Position numbers and translations under genes: made by a program | In this document: positions 1 to 10,889 of the stretch, in pieces | Layout: each line of letters starts with the position of its first letter | Numbering within the stretch: the first letter of the stretch is position 1 | Source of the DNA: Xiphydria camelus | Lineage: Eukaryota > Arthropoda > Insecta > Hymenoptera > Xiphydriidae | Reading direction: 5' to 3' | NCBI GenBank assembly: GCA_963678675.1 | Contig: OY783196.1 | Coordinates: 15,308,138-15,372,137, forward strand | DNA: 64,000 bases | The notes under the pieces: model-generated | The model's database searches: none | The model's input: only the letters and a program-made list of their open reading frames with translations | What the model was told of the DNA's origin: nothing

Positions 1-738
1 TCGGTTTTGTGGCAGTTTTACCTGAACAGTTTTAACCATCGGTTAAAAACGACAGAGAAGAACGAAGTGGGGTGAATGCACCGGTTAGCCGGACACTACC
101 TGTTGTCGGACATTATACAACAAAATCCTTTCAAATAGTACATTTCCGTCTCTTTCCTTCTAAGCAAAGATACACACGTTTTCATTAGACTGTCTGTTTC
201 TAACACAAGAGTTTGCAAAGTCCTCTGGGGACGGGCATAGAAACGAAACATTCTTGAAATGGCCGTCTTTACACGTGGGCGTATTTTCAACGGTTGGCTA
301 CAGAAGTTTTAGTGGAAACTGCTCAGTGAAATAGTAAATAAAATTATTATTTGATATTTATTGTTGTGAGTTGTTCTTTATGGTAAGTATGGACGTAAAT
401 TTTACATTTTTTATATTAAAATTTGAGTTTCATTACTTTCTGACCGTTAAAATTAATGTCCGGGGAATCGGTTTTCAATAAATTGCCGAAATCCTCTTTC
501 GGACAAAGTGTCTGAAAACAGGTTCTAAGTAATAAAAGTTTATCCGTTTTGCTCTAACAAATATCATGCGTAATGTTGTATTGCCCCTGTTCTTGTTTAC
601 TAACTACTTACATAGAATATACGGACCAGTTTCCGGACACCCTTTTCCGGCGATACAAGCTAAATAAACAATATTTTCTGGACGTATCCAAGAAATAGGC
701 CATTTTCAGACTATGTAAATTTAAATACAAATATAATA
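1..738. other. AT-rich non-coding stretch with repeated TCCGGACA/TGTCGGACA motifs
   Basis: I see no gene here. Short motifs of the type CCGGACA, TGTCGGACA and TTTCGGACA recur (about 91, 113, 500, 633), and similar ones occur at 4405-4465 and 5889-5896. They flank the pogo/Tigger remnant between them and may be subterminal sequence of that element. This is inference; no clean terminal inverted repeat was confirmed. Confidence 0.35.
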
Positions 739-1649
739 TTAGGTGCGCAACTAAGTTCTCGCTGTTTTTTTTTATGAAAATGCAACTTTATTGTGAAAAA
801 ATGGTTACAAATGAATCATTCAAAGTACTGCCCATCGCTAGTTACAACTTTTTCCCATCTTTCTGGCAGAGCTCGAATACCTTGACGGTAGAAGTGTTCG
901 TCTTTTGAGGCTATCCACGAATCAAGCCATTTTGTGATGTCTTCATATGAGCGGAACTGCTGATTAGCCAGACTATGTGCCATCGAACGGAACAAGTAAT
1001 AATCAGACGGCACAATATCTGGGGAATATGGCGGGTGGGGTAGGACTTCCCATATGAGCGTTTCCAAGTAGGTTTTAACGGGTTTGGCAACGTGAGGCCG
1101 AGCGTTGTCATGCAGTAGAATCACTTTTTCGTGCCTCTACTCGTATTGTGACCATTTTTCGCGCAGTGCTCGGCTCAATCGCATCAATTGAGTTCGATAC
1201 CGTTCCCCAGTGATGGTTTCGTTCGGTCTCAATAGCTCATAATAAATAACACCGACCTGGTCCCACCAAATACACAGCATAACCTTCGCAGCGTGAATAT
1301 TCGAAATCACCGCCTTTGAAGCGACGGAACTAATCTCGGCACGTTGTTTCGCTCAAAGCAGCATCTCCGTAAACTTTTTGGAGCTCTCGATGCGCTTCAG
1401 CCGCCGTTTTCTTCGAATAAAAGAAGAAAAGGAACACTTCCCGCAAATGACGATTATTTGGCACAAAATTAGACATTTTCACACAACCAAAAGTATATAA
1501 CGCAAAAACAAAATCACTAATTTGTCATAGCGGTTTGTTTACCATATGCCTAAGCTTGATTCATGACGTTTTGGTTATGTCAAAATCGACCAGCTCTTAC
1601 TGCTGGAGCCATCTATTGACAAACAGCGAGAACTTAGTTGCGCACCTAA
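739..1649 (-). mobile_element. Internally deleted mariner element with intact terminal inverted repeats
   Basis: The ends are TTAGGTGCGCAACTAAGTTC and its inverted copy, flanked on both sides by TA (737-738 and 1650-1651), the target duplication of Tc1/mariner elements. At 911 bp it is shorter than a typical 1.3-kb mariner. The transposase remnant on the minus strand keeps the N- and C-terminal parts and has lost the middle, so the copy is non-autonomous. TIRs of about 28 bp remain nearly identical, suggesting mobilisation in trans or fairly recent insertion. Confidence 0.92.
816..1476 (-). pseudogene. Mariner transposase remnant
   Basis: The reading starts at an ATG at 1476 with a helix-turn-helix-type N-terminus (FFYSKKTAAEAHREL... 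LSETTCRD...FRRFK). It then passes through stop codons and frameshifts and an internal deletion. The 3' 102 codons (1124-816) are open and hold the second and third catalytic aspartates: HDNARPH and YSPDIVPSDYYLFRSM, the D34D arrangement of mariner, followed by the conserved tail LPERWEKVVTSDGQYFE. The region that should carry the first catalytic Asp is missing or unreadable. In intact mariners this enzyme cuts and pastes the element at TA. This copy cannot encode an active enzyme. Confidence 0.9.
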
Positions 1650-1850
1650 TAATTGTTTAGTCCTTTACTCTTTGTTTATTTATGCCATTGATTTCAGATG
1701 CCGAAAGAAATCCAAAAGCAGCCTTTGAAGGCGAAATGCAGAAAATTTTATACTTATTCAACAGAGGCCATCGAGGCTGCCCTTCGCGATATAAAATCAG
1801 GAGCTTTTTTCTATTCGCTACGTGCAATGCCATACTATAGCGGCTGAATA

Positions 1851-2305
1851 CAGGGTGATTCGAAATGGGCGCACTTCCTCTCGTAGAGAGATTCTTCGCA
1901 AAAAACTGAACCGAAAGTTCCTGTACAACATTTTTGTGCTCCGCCTAGTTTATAAGATAATCCAGTTCGAAAATATCCAATCCAAAGTCAGATTCAAGGG
2001 ACAACCAGGGCCGTGATAACTGGGGCCAACTTCATAAGACTGATAGACAAATTATGTATCGCGATAAAGTCGAATGCGAAACAGATAGGACTAACTATAG
2101 AATGCTTACTCACTAATCTTATGAAGTTGGCCCCAGTAATCACGGCCCTGGTTGTCCCTTGAATCTGACTTTGGATTGGATATTTTCGAACTGGATTATC
2201 TTGTAAACTAGGCGGAGCACAAAAATTTTGTACAGGAACTTTCGGTTCAGTTTTTTGCGAAGAATCTCTCTACAAGAGGAAGTGCGCCCATTTCGAATCA
2301 CCCTG
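1851..2305. mobile_element. Palindromic MITE, ends CAGGGTGATTCGAAATGGGC, TA target site
   Basis: A 455-bp foldback unit: about 190-bp arms are inverted copies of each other around an unpaired centre of roughly 80 bp. Both ends abut TA (1849-1850, 2306-2307), so the element probably moves with a Tc1/mariner-type transposase. It lies inside the broken N-terminal region of the pogo/Tigger pseudogene, so it is the younger insertion. ORFs inside it are mirror images of the arms and are not genes. Confidence 0.9.
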
Positions 2306-2307
2306 TA

Positions 2308-2657
2308 GAACTTACAGCGCCCATGGTGGCCGGTATTTGAATCTGTAGTTGGAGTAAGTATAATCATATTCTCGAGCGTAAAAATGGACCCAAACCCCGT
2401 TCCAATGACGAAATTCATTTTCGTCGGATAGTTAACCTATAACGTGGAATCAAAAGTAACACACAGCATACTTCTATCACTTCGTAACGTTACGATTTTT
2501 CTTGTCAACATAGATACAATTAAAGTTAATTCACTACGGTGTATATATCACTAATAAAATAATTACCTCGTGCAAATAAATAAAAAAAGTTTTTAATCCT
2601 ATGTCAGTACTTACTGACGGCTCCAGCTACACTTTCGATAGGCACCGCCAACGGCGC
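2308..2657. other. Unassigned sequence between the MITE and the resumed Tigger reading
   Basis: About 350 bp, AT-rich, without an ORF I can support. It separates the palindromic MITE from the point where Tigger coding resumes, so it is either an intron remnant or part of a second insertion. I cannot tell which. Confidence 0.3.
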
Positions 2658-4238
2658 CACTAGGCTTTTTGCACACAGCGAATAAGAGAAGCAAGTAAGC
2701 GCTATGGTGTACCAAGAGCCACAGTCCACGATAAGTTGTGCAGGAAATAACCGGCTATAAAAAAGAAAACCGGGCCACCACCCATTTTATCAGAAGAGAG
2801 GAAAATAAAATCACAGAATGGGTGATCAACATAGCTAAATGTGGTTTTCCTATTACAAAATCAGATCTGTTTGAAGCGGTTACAAAAATTGCAAGCGATG
2901 CTGGCAAGCTTGATGCTTTCCCAAGAATGTTCCAGGGGTGAAATGGTATAAGGGGTTCCTAAAACGCCATCCAGAAATTTCGCTGAGAGAGGCGGAGGGT
3001 ATTATTAAAGCCCGGTCATTAATTACTGAGGAACTAATTAGATCGTGGTTTAAGGGACTACAAACATTTATTCAAGAAAATAATGTTCAGGATACTTTCG
3101 ACGAACCCATTCGTGTATTCAATGGAGACGAGTCAGGGTTTGCTCTATGCCCAAAGACTGGACATTTAACTGAAAAAGACTTCGATACTGCTGAGAAAGT
3201 AATAAACAAAATCCGAACTGAATTTAAAAAGTACGGGGTAAACTCGGATGTAGTTATTAACGAAATTAATAAGGCAAAAGAATTATTAGTAACAGAGTTT
3301 GGAGTTGCGTATCCTATCTTAACTCTTGATTCAACAACAATCATTTCTGAGCAATTCGACGGGGAAACTCTTGAAAGCGAAGAACTAACATCAAAAACCG
3401 TCCTGGAAAAAGATACATCGAGTGCAATACAAAACAATTGTATTGATGATTTAATTTAATGAAACAAATAGAAGATAAAGAAAATGTGATATTAGTTGAT
3501 AACATGGCGGATGATGGAGCAAATGAGAACATTAATAGCACAATCCTGGAAGAAGTACTGATAGCAACAGAAAAGTCTTACTGAAAAGTTAAATTTAAAA
3601 GGAGAAATAAAAGATAAAGAAAATGTGGTAGATGATAAAATGAAGCATAATATACTGAACGAGAACGTTAATAGTATGAGTATACTAATTGAGAACAATG
3701 AAAAGGAAATTATTTCAAATGAATTAAAAAACCAAAAGACGTTCATTAGCGGATTGGATCCATTTCAAGAACATCTCACATTCCCAGAAGAGTATCTGAA
3801 AAAAAAGACTGATAGTCGTACAAAACTAAAGTTACCCAGTGCAATTTCATCGGAAGCATGGCATTCTTACTATAACCAAAAAGATGAAGAAAAGAGGGGC
3901 AAAATCGAAGTTGCTGAAAGGAAAAGAAAAATAAGAGAACAGGTAAAGATCCAGAAGCAAGAAACATTGAAGAGAAGGAAAAAATATATACCCAAAAAAG
4001 CGGGTAGGGAAATTACTGACACTAGAATAGAGCATACAGAAAACATACAAAAAAAAGTGCAATATGGATGCTGTGTTTGGAAGATCTTGTTAGTGACGTC
4101 GAAGAAGACGAAGACAAAAACATTGGATGCAACAAGTGTTCCAGATGGTACCATCTTCAATGTATAGATGTGGCAGGACTGCCTTACAATGAAGCAGCTG
4201 AAAAAGATTTTATTTGCGACATATGCTGTCAAAATTAA

Positions 4239-4640
4239 AATTAAAATATGTTTTATTTATTGTTACACCACCTACAGTACATAACCTATTTGTATTGTTT
4301 AGGTATTTTTTAAAAGTAGTATTTAGATTTTTCTAGTTACGTCGTTATATGTTTTTGAAGATTATAAGTAGGTACCTACCTATGACAAAAAAGACCACTT
4401 TTCCGCGCCCCGTCCGAAAAACGGTTCTACATTGTCCGACAATTTATTCGGGATGTCCGAAAACTAGTACAAAGGGTATTTTTAAGGTTATCCTTCATTA
4501 AATATTAAATGGAATAAAATTTCGAAGATTGCATAATTAAAAATGTATTTTTTAACTTAAAGGGATACAATCATAATAAAACATCTTCAGATGCATGGAA
4601 ATTGACAGAATTATGATGATTCTTTTGTAGGAACTCCCTT
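4239..4640. other. AT-rich 3' flank of the Tigger remnant
   Basis: No gene. It contains GTCCGAAAA/TGTCCGACAA motifs at 4405-4465, like those at the start of the window, so it may be subterminal sequence of the pogo/Tigger element. Confidence 0.35.
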
Positions 4641-4642
4641 AA

Positions 4643-5494
4643 GGGCCGAAACCACCAACTCTGATTAAATTGTTAATTCCCGATTAGCTTAATTTAATCA
4701 AGCTCTTGTGTTCCACCAATTTTTAAACCATGATTAAAGTGAGATAATCACCGTTGAACTTAATCGGCCATTTTTGGCCGATTAGGAACTTAACCAGTGA
4801 TTAACGTGGATCAACATGCCTCAAAGTCGAACTTTGCTGTGCAATACTATACCGGACATGAATTTATTTTACGACGATATTTTATCATCATTTAAGGAAC
4901 GAATTAATTATTTCCAAACTTTGGATGATTTGGATTTCATTACGCGTTTTCGGTTATCGAAAGACAGTGTTGAAGTTTTGCTTCTGGAAATTGTACATAA
5001 TTTGCAACACGCTACAGAAAGATAAATTACTTGTTATAAATAATATATAATCTATTTTAAAATATCGCAACATTATCATATTACATTAAAAATCGCATAG
5101 AATTTTCTGTATCTTTACTAAATAAAGGGAGTGCACATTTCAGAAAACACGCTATTGCACCCAGAGTACAACTGCTTGCTCTCCGGTATTATGCAACTGG
5201 TTCCTTTTTAAATTCTGTTGGAGATTTCGGCAGCTCACTGAGCTCGGCTTGCAGCGCGTCAGTTGATCACATCAGGTTTTCCTCCTACTCCATTACAAGT
5301 TCCTTTGATGAACCAATCAGAATCACCGTTACAACAAAACCAAAACTTATTGCGAAGAGGGTATATGACTAGATAATCGGAGGTTAAAAATTCATGGTGG
5401 AACGAATTGTGCAGTTAATCATGATTAGAACGCCGATTAAATATAATCGTGATTAGGTAATCAAGCATTTAATCAGAGTTGGTGGAATCGGCCC
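4643..5494. mobile_element. PIF/Harbinger-type deletion derivative (family H1), TAA target duplication
   Basis: The ends are GGGCCGAAACCACCAACTCT and its near-inverse, flanked by TAA (4640-4642, 5495-5497), the TWA target of PIF/Harbinger transposons. The 852-bp interior retains scraps of a HARBI1-like nuclease. An inverted copy is at 25236-26138 and can be aligned by eye over its whole length. Repeated TTAATC/GATTAA motifs fill the subterminal regions. Confidence 0.9.
4816..5280 (+). pseudogene. HARBI1-like transposase N-terminal remnant
   Basis: An open stretch (4816-5025) reads ...MNLFYDDILSSF..., then YFQTLDDLDFITRFRLSKDSVEVLLLEI, the N-terminal block before the Harbinger nuclease. About 130 bp later (about 5150-5280) the next block is readable as APRVQLLALRYYATGSFLNS, as after an intron. 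The DDE catalytic region is absent. The copy at 25706-25984 keeps an extra acidic stretch here (SSDDENGIEID), so this one has a small internal deletion. Confidence 0.8.
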
Positions 5495-5497
5495 TAA

Positions 5498-5885
5498 TGG
5501 GCATGTTCACAACTTTTTGTACAACTGTTTAAAGTGCATGAATCGGAAGATTAGGGTATTAAAGTAATGTAGGTAAAAAATAGGTCATTAAAAAAATATT
5601 TTTCCAGTATTTTTGAGATGTTAAAAAAGGCATTCGTTTTAAAGCGTCGCACTTTCACCGCCATTTTAACTGACCAATCAGAATCGGGCAACACATTCTC
5701 CACCATTCACAAACCCGGGTTTGGGCCCTTGCCAGTGGCTTTAGTGACGTCACTAAAGATTTCGTTTGAATCGAAGTCAAACTTTAAAAATAAAAAAAAA
5801 GAAATTAGTGCTCAGAAAAAAACACATCTTATTAATAAGCACAAAAAGTATTAACGAATGAGCAAAAAAATCGTGAACATGCCCA
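5498..5885. mobile_element. Short TIR element, ends TGGGCATGTTCAC (family G)
   Basis: About 388 bp with TGGGCATGTTCAC at the left and its inverse at the right. A second copy at 31098-32678 shares the interior but has an additional 1.15-kb insertion. It abuts the Harbinger derivative directly. No coding capacity. The superfamily is not clear: the second copy is flanked by TTCAA on both sides, but this copy shows no matching duplication. Confidence 0.75.
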
Positions 5886-5886
5886 T

Positions 5887-6565
5887 TGTAAGTGTCCGAC
5901 AACCGGTTAGTTGACCCTGTATGGAGCCCTTAACAGCCTGCGGACTCCCGGTCGGTGTCACACGAGAAAAACACCATCTTACGATCTAAAAATAGGCAGG
6001 AAAAGGCCTCGAAATGAGCATGAGTGAGGAAAAAGTACATTTCAAAGACAGGAATCGTAAATGTCGTTATGAAATACGTTTTAGGCGCGTGCTTGTACGT
6101 GCAAATGATCTAGTTTTTCATTAAAAAAGGCAGATGCATGAGACGATAAAAACGTTTGTTATTCTTTAGAATAATCGTTATAACAATTTGAATATTTCTT
6201 TATCAAGTGATAGTGTCACTTATTTATTAATATTATATAGATAATAAGCGATATAGGCATAATAAGGATGGAAAGAGCGCGATAAACGATCGCCGCTTTC
6301 CGATGTGGGATACTATCTATTAGAGAACTAAGGTATCGATATATAGAAAAATCTACCATCAATCAAAATTCAATATAATTGAATGGATTTTAATGTGTTT
6401 CAATGTGCGTCTTGGAGCGTCCAACGGATTTTTGTAGATTTTTTAAAGTGAACTGTAATAAGTAAATTCTTATAAAAAGCTATAATATGTATGTATTTAT
6501 CCATATCAAACGTGAACTACACTGATTCAAAGCATATGTCCAAGCACATTGGAACCATTACAACA
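5887..6565. other. Intergenic, no gene seen
   Basis: AT-rich sequence without a supported ORF, repeat or RNA. A TGTCCGACA-type motif at 5889 matches motifs around the Tigger remnant. Confidence 0.3.
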
Positions 6566-6912
6566 TCTATCTATATATATAAAAATCTCGTGTCCAAATT
6601 TCGTGTTCGAACTCCTACGAAACAGCTCGACCGATTTTTATGAAATTTTTTATGCTTATTCAGTAGGTATGAGGATAGGTGGTAAAGTATATTTCATACC
6701 GGCTAGGTGATTAGAGTGTTCGAAAACAAATTTAACAATTTTCCCATACATTTTGTATGGGAGCTTCAATCCGTATACAACGCCATCTCTGATACATGAC
6801 AGAAATTACAACGCTATACATGCTATATAATGCCAGTAGATGGCTCTGTGTGCATTATCAGTTGCGCGGTTATCGGAGGCGAAACGGAGTTCGCCGGGAC
6901 ACCTAGTTTCTC
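6566..6912 (+). mobile_element. Helitron 5' end fragment
   Basis: It begins TCTATCTATATATATAAAAA after an A, the usual start of insect Helitrons, and is followed by a leader found in many insect copies (AAATTTCGTGTTCGAACTCC). No 3' CTAG hairpin is seen before the TIR element at 6915 interrupts it. Rolling-circle elements make no target duplication, so the end is judged by motif only. Confidence 0.6.
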
Positions 6913-6929
6913 TACCGTATGTCCGTCTC

Positions 6930-8173
6930 CCCCGATAGCAAAGTGGCACCACAGTGACTGCACCCTGCTTTCACGCGGTGCATTCGAGTGCATGCACTGG
7001 GGTGTCCATCTGTCTGTGCACCGTGAAGCCACACTGCAGTCACGCAGTGTAAGTACGATGGTAAAAGTAGAATTTTGCAAAAAGGGGGCGATAAAGTAGG
7101 ATTTCCCGCCTGCCTTATCCGCCTACTAGAGAAAGAGAGAGAGTGTCGGTTTTTTTTTCTCAAACCCGACCCGGCCAGGACTCGAACCTGCGATCTTTAG
7201 AAGACTGGGAACGCTTCTCGCATTCTACCAATTGCGCCATCGACTCTTTGTGGTGGAAGTCGACTAAGTTATACATATAATATCGATACCTGAAAGCAAC
7301 AGTATTGTGACTAGTGAGATAAAGCCGAAAGCCGATTTCGAGCTATGTCAAACGTAAACTAAATTTTAAATATTTTTGCCGAGATATCTCAGTGTTGCAT
7401 TGTGTAAAGGCCGGTTTATATATATATATTTTCTATCTCATTAAATATATAAATTTATATCTCATTAAATTTTTTAAAATAATTTGATACTTTCTTTTTC
7501 AAAACAGTAGCGATTTGATAATTAATTATTCATTATTTATGAAATAATTCAGTACAATTTGCACTGTTTGAAACATTATTATAATATCAATTTTGTTATT
7601 TTCTAATTTAAAAATGCTTCTATCGGGGTGTGAAATCAATTAATTGTAAATTTACAACCGCACACATCCGCAGATCAAAATTTGTAACTAGTCACAAATT
7701 GCTTTCTGGGAACAAACCTATTATTATATCAATTTTGTTATTTTCTAATTTAACACATTCGCTGCCACTTTTAGATTGATTGCATCGCGCTCAGTGCCGG
7801 TAACAGACTGAATAATGTAATGTGCACGTCAATGTGTCTCCGATCGGAGCCGGCGGCACAGGCGCGAAGTGTCGACTGGCTCCGATCGGAGCCGGCGGCA
7901 GCAAACGTGTTAAAAATTTTGTGAAGACAATGAAGTTACCGACATTCATGGTCGGTAAATTTACGAAGTGTGCACGTCGAAAAGGCACCTTGACTGCACT
8001 GAGTGTAACTACTGTGTCTTTACGCTGTGAACCACTCAGTGTGTTCACTGTGTAGCCACGGTGCTTTTAGTTTGTGTACGCCACGCGATCACGCCACGGT
8101 GAGACCACAGTGGTGCCACTACGTGGCAGCACTGCGTGCGGCTAGCGTGTAAATCCACGCTTTGCTGTCGGGG
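6930..8173. mobile_element. CCCCGATAGC-family element 1
   Basis: The ends are CCCCGATAGCAAAG and CTTTGCTGTCGGGG (inverted). The element sits in the TCTC of copy A. Comparison with uninterrupted copy B indicates a 2-bp duplication (TC), whereas the other two family members have TA. It carries a tRNA-like module (7165-7246) and short inverted segments of the type GTGGCACCACAGTGAC. Its sequence is present in inverted orientation, less about 350 bp, in 10336-11272 plus 15159-15228. No coding region is supported. Confidence 0.85.
7165..7246 (-). pseudogene. tRNA-like module with Pol III A and B boxes (1)
   Basis: Read on the minus strand it has an A box (TGGCGCAATTGG) and a perfect B box (GGTTCGAGTCC) spaced as in tRNA. 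The acceptor-stem halves do not pair, so it is not a functional tRNA. It is most like the head of a tRNA-derived SINE or a tRNA pseudogene. All three CCCCGATAGC elements carry one, which argues that it belongs to the family and is not an independent hit. Confidence 0.75.
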
Positions 8174-8755
8174 TCTGTACTGGCCAGTTTGAAAGTTACC
8201 TTCGGATAGGCTTGGTCGGTACTCGAGTAATTTAATACGGTAGAAGTCGAGTCGGCAGTTAGAGTTGATGTCAATTCGGGAGATCGAAGCGTCTAACCTC
8301 GAAATTGTGAATTTATGAATAATGGAAATTACGAAAATAATTATAATTACGGTATAAATGTCTCGATTACCGACCAAGCCTATCCGAAGGTATACCGTAT
8401 GTCCGTCTCTGTACTGGCCAGTTTGAAAGTTACCTTCGGATAGGCTTGGTCGGTACTCGAGTCATTTAATACCCCGATAGCCAAGTTTTGTCACTACGAG
8501 CGCACTGTGCCGTCACGCGGTGGAGTTAGGAAACATCACAGTGACCTTATCGTGCGTGCCCCCGCGGACGTCACAGTGGCGACACGGAGTGGCAACGGCG
8601 AGTGAGGTAACTGTGACTGCACAGCGATCGTCACTACAACAGTACTGTGCAGTCACGCGGTGCGCTTTCAAAATAATTGTCGGTATGTAGATTTGCAAAA
8701 AGGGAACGCACACGGTGACTTTACCCGTCTAGAGGTGTTGCTTCTTTTTTTTTTC

Positions 8756-8849
8756 CGTGCCCCACCGGGATTTGAACCTGCGATCTTTGGGATATCCTAT
8801 GCCAGATGCCTCGAGACTGGGAAACGTTTTCGCATTACGCCACCGACTC
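8756..8849 (-). pseudogene. tRNA-like module (2), with long variable-arm region
   Basis: On the minus strand it begins GAGTCGGTGGCGTAATGCG and ends with a B-box-like GGTTCAAATCCCGG. An extra segment of about 20 bases precedes the T arm, reminiscent of a class II tRNA. It is more diverged than modules 1 and 3, and the acceptor stem does not pair. Confidence 0.6.
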
Positions 8850-9189
8850 TTCGATAGATGTTGGTTAACTCCAGTCATATATAGAAACCGGACATGACAG
8901 TGACTGCTCTCGAAGGTTCTCGTTAAATTTTTTAAAATAATTTGATATGTTCTTTTTCAAAACAGTAGCGATTATGATAATTATTCATTCACTATTTATA
9001 GTAGAATATTCGTCAAGAATCATGTTAAAGTTAACCCATTAGTGCCAAGCGTCTTATGTATAGGACGGCCATTTGGAATTTTTTTCTCATAACCTCTGAG
9101 TAACAAATCATGCAATTTTCGTAAAGAAAATCCACCAGAAATTAATTTGGGCTTTAATGGTTTAAGTTCACGATGGAATTTTTGTATTA

Positions 9190-9725
9190 TTAGGTGTTGG
9201 AATTAATTTGTAGCGTCGTTCTTAACAATAAATGGCACGCAGGTAGTACAGTATTTCGTTGTTACCGACAGTAATGTAATATCGTAAACATCACAATTTA
9301 ATTGTAAGAATTCTTTATACATAAGTGTTTGACATGAGTCTTGATGGACTAATGCCTCCAAATCATTATCTTCAAATTTATTCGGCTCCTTGTCATCCAA
9401 GTCGAAATCACCAGCTTTAAAACGTGCAAACCACTTCCGACGCGTTTGCTGGCAGCTAGAGCATGTACACTTCCACTAAATACGTAGCTGCACTTTTGTT
9501 CATATTAAAATAATGAAGCAAAACTCCCCGCAAGAACACTTTATTCGGCACAAATTTTGATATATTCAATAATCTATTATAAAATTTGTTATTTATGATT
9601 TGAAAAAAGGTTATGTACCAACCAAGTTGGGAGTTAACTTATCACCAGTAGGAAAACGTCTTAAAAGTTTGGGCATGATCATATTTTTTCATTAAAAAAC
9701 GCTACGAATTAATTCCAACACCTAA
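9190..9725 (-). mobile_element. Deleted mariner-like element with N-terminal transposase remnant
   Basis: The ends are TTAGGTGTTGGAATTAATT and its inverse, flanked by TA (9188-9189, 9726-9727). Inside, on the minus strand (about 9560-9340), a mariner HTH region is recognisable: FDL-type motif, then DDKEPNKFEDNDLEALVHQD and SCQT. The catalytic part is gone. It is nested within the second CCCCGATAGC element, so it is younger than that element. Confidence 0.82.
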
Positions 9726-9796
9726 TATATAATTTTTAATTTTTATTGAACAATTTGGATTTTTTAAAAGATTAAGTCACGGTGGCATCACAGTAA

Positions 9797-9942
9797 AGGC
9801 CATCACACGTGAAAAAACGTAAGCAGTAACAGTAAGGATTGACCAATCAGAAAGCCTGTTTAAGCATAATTCCGTAAGAATAGTATTTCTGATTGGTTAA
9901 TCCTTACTGTTACTGCTTACGTTTTTTCACGTGTGATGGCCT
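9797..9942. mobile_element. 146-bp palindromic MITE, TAA target duplication
   Basis: The ends are AGGCCATCACACGTGAAAAA and its inverse, with TAA on both sides (9794-9796, 9943-9945), a Harbinger signature. The arms contain GACCAATCAGAAA / TTTCTGATTGG, and the unit can fold along almost all its length. Confidence 0.88.
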
Positions 9943-10673
9943 TAACGTCACCCAGTGACAATCACTCTGTGGCATCCCAGTAACGTATGAGTAACGTCAC
10001 TCGGTGACAATCACGCGGTGGCGGCACAGTGCAGCTCCCGTGCCAACACGGCATGCTGCCACCGCGTGACGCTCGGGTGAAAGTCACGCTTGGCTATCGG
10101 GGTACGGTAGAAGTCGAGTCGGCAGTTAGAGTTGATGTCAATTCGAAATATCGAGACGTCTAACTTCGAAATTGTGAATTTGTGAATAATGGAAATTACG
10201 AAAATAATTATAATTACGGTATAAATGTCTCGATTACCGACCAAGCCTATCCGAAGGTAACTTTCAAACTGGCCAGTACAGAGACGGACATACGGTATAT
10301 TTCTATGGTAAACTTTTAAGCAGGGAATATATCTACCCCGACAGCAAAGCGTGGATTTACACGCTAGCCGCACGTAGTGCTGCCACGTAGTGGCACTACT
10401 GTGCAATTTGTGACTAGTTGCAAATTTTGATCTGCGTATGTGCGGTTGTAAATTTACAATTAATTGATTTCACACCCCGATAGAAGAATTTTTAAATTAG
10501 AAAATAACAAAATTGATATTATAATAATGTTTCAAACAGTGCAAATTGTACTGAATTATTACATAAATAATGAATAATTAATTATCATAATCGCTACTGT
10601 TTTGAAAAAGAAAGTATCAAATTATTATATTTATATTTAATTTATATATATATATATATATATAAACCGGCCT

Positions 10674-10780
10674 TTACACAATGCAACACTGGGATATCTT
10701 GGCAAAAATATTTAAATTAAATATTTATTTAAATATTTTTGCCGAGATATCTCAGTGTTGCATTGTATAAAGGCCGGTTT
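10674..10780. repeat. AT-rich palindrome AAACCGGCCTTTA...
   Basis: About 107 bp reading AAACCGGCCTTTACACAATG on one arm and its inverse on the other, with a TTTAAATTAAATATTTATTTAAA centre. The same arm is present once, unduplicated, at about 7382-7415, so it arose by local inverted duplication or insertion in this copy only. Confidence 0.7.
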
Positions 10781-10889
10781 TAGTTTACGTTTGACACACA
10801 TGTAGCTCGAAATCGGCTTTCGGGTTTATCTCACTAGTCACAGTACTGTTACTTTCAGGTATCGATATATTATATGTATAACTCTCTTA

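Larger units (their letters stand above)
1699..4238 (+). pseudogene. Pogo/Tigger-type transposase pseudogene with C-terminal PHD finger
   Basis: The N-terminus at 1699 (MPKEIQKQPLKAKCRKF...) is cut near 1800. The psq-type helix-turn-helix resumes at about 2666 (IREASKRYGVPRATVHDKL). A CENP-B-type HTH follows (2738-3000; WYKGFLKRHPEISLR), then the start of the DDE_1 domain with its first aspartate (VFNGDESGFALCPK, about 3114-3155). The rest of the catalytic domain is missing and the reading passes straight to a lysine/glutamate-rich linker (3160-4050). At the end, in another frame, is a PHD-like zinc finger (about 4070-4235: GCNKCSRWYHLQC and DFICDIC), stopping at 4238. There are frame breaks near 2941, 3460-3625 and 4080. 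A MITE sits in the N-terminal break. The PHD finger is the reader module sometimes found at the end of insect Tigger-like proteins. Catalytically dead. Confidence 0.82.
6915..8392. mobile_element. CCGTATGTCC-family element, copy A (split, right end missing)
   Basis: It starts CCGTATGTCCGTCT after TA (6913-6914). The continuation TCTGTACTGGCCAGTTTG... is found at 8174, after a 1.24-kb CCCCGATAGC element. The interior (8180-8392) matches copy B base for base over long stretches. It stops at GAAGGTA, where copy B begins, so the right terminal part is lost. The interior is partly self-complementary. Confidence 0.8.
8472..10103. mobile_element. CCCCGATAGC-family element 2, TA target duplication proven by empty site
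   Basis: The ends are CCCCGATAGCCAAG and CTTGGCTATCGGGG, flanked by TA (8470-8471, 10104-10105). The same host context without the insertion is present in copy A at about 8236-8250 (TTTAATACGGTAGAAG), which shows that exactly one TA was duplicated. It contains a tRNA-like module, a mariner fragment and a Harbinger-type MITE. Confidence 0.93.
8395..10295. mobile_element. CCGTATGTCC-family element, copy B, split by a nested element
   Basis: Both ends are present: CCGTATGTCCGTCTCTGTAC and its inverse, with TA at 8393-8394 and 10296-10297. Without the nested 8472-10103 element and its duplicated TA the unit is about 267 bp and forms a hairpin with about 80-bp arms. The same terminal motif ends the 316-bp hairpins at 16055 and 26878, which have an unrelated interior. 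Confidence 0.88.

Noticed and set aside
7165..7246. Functional tRNA gene
   Set aside because: A and B boxes are good but the acceptor stem halves do not pair, and the module recurs inside a transposon family.
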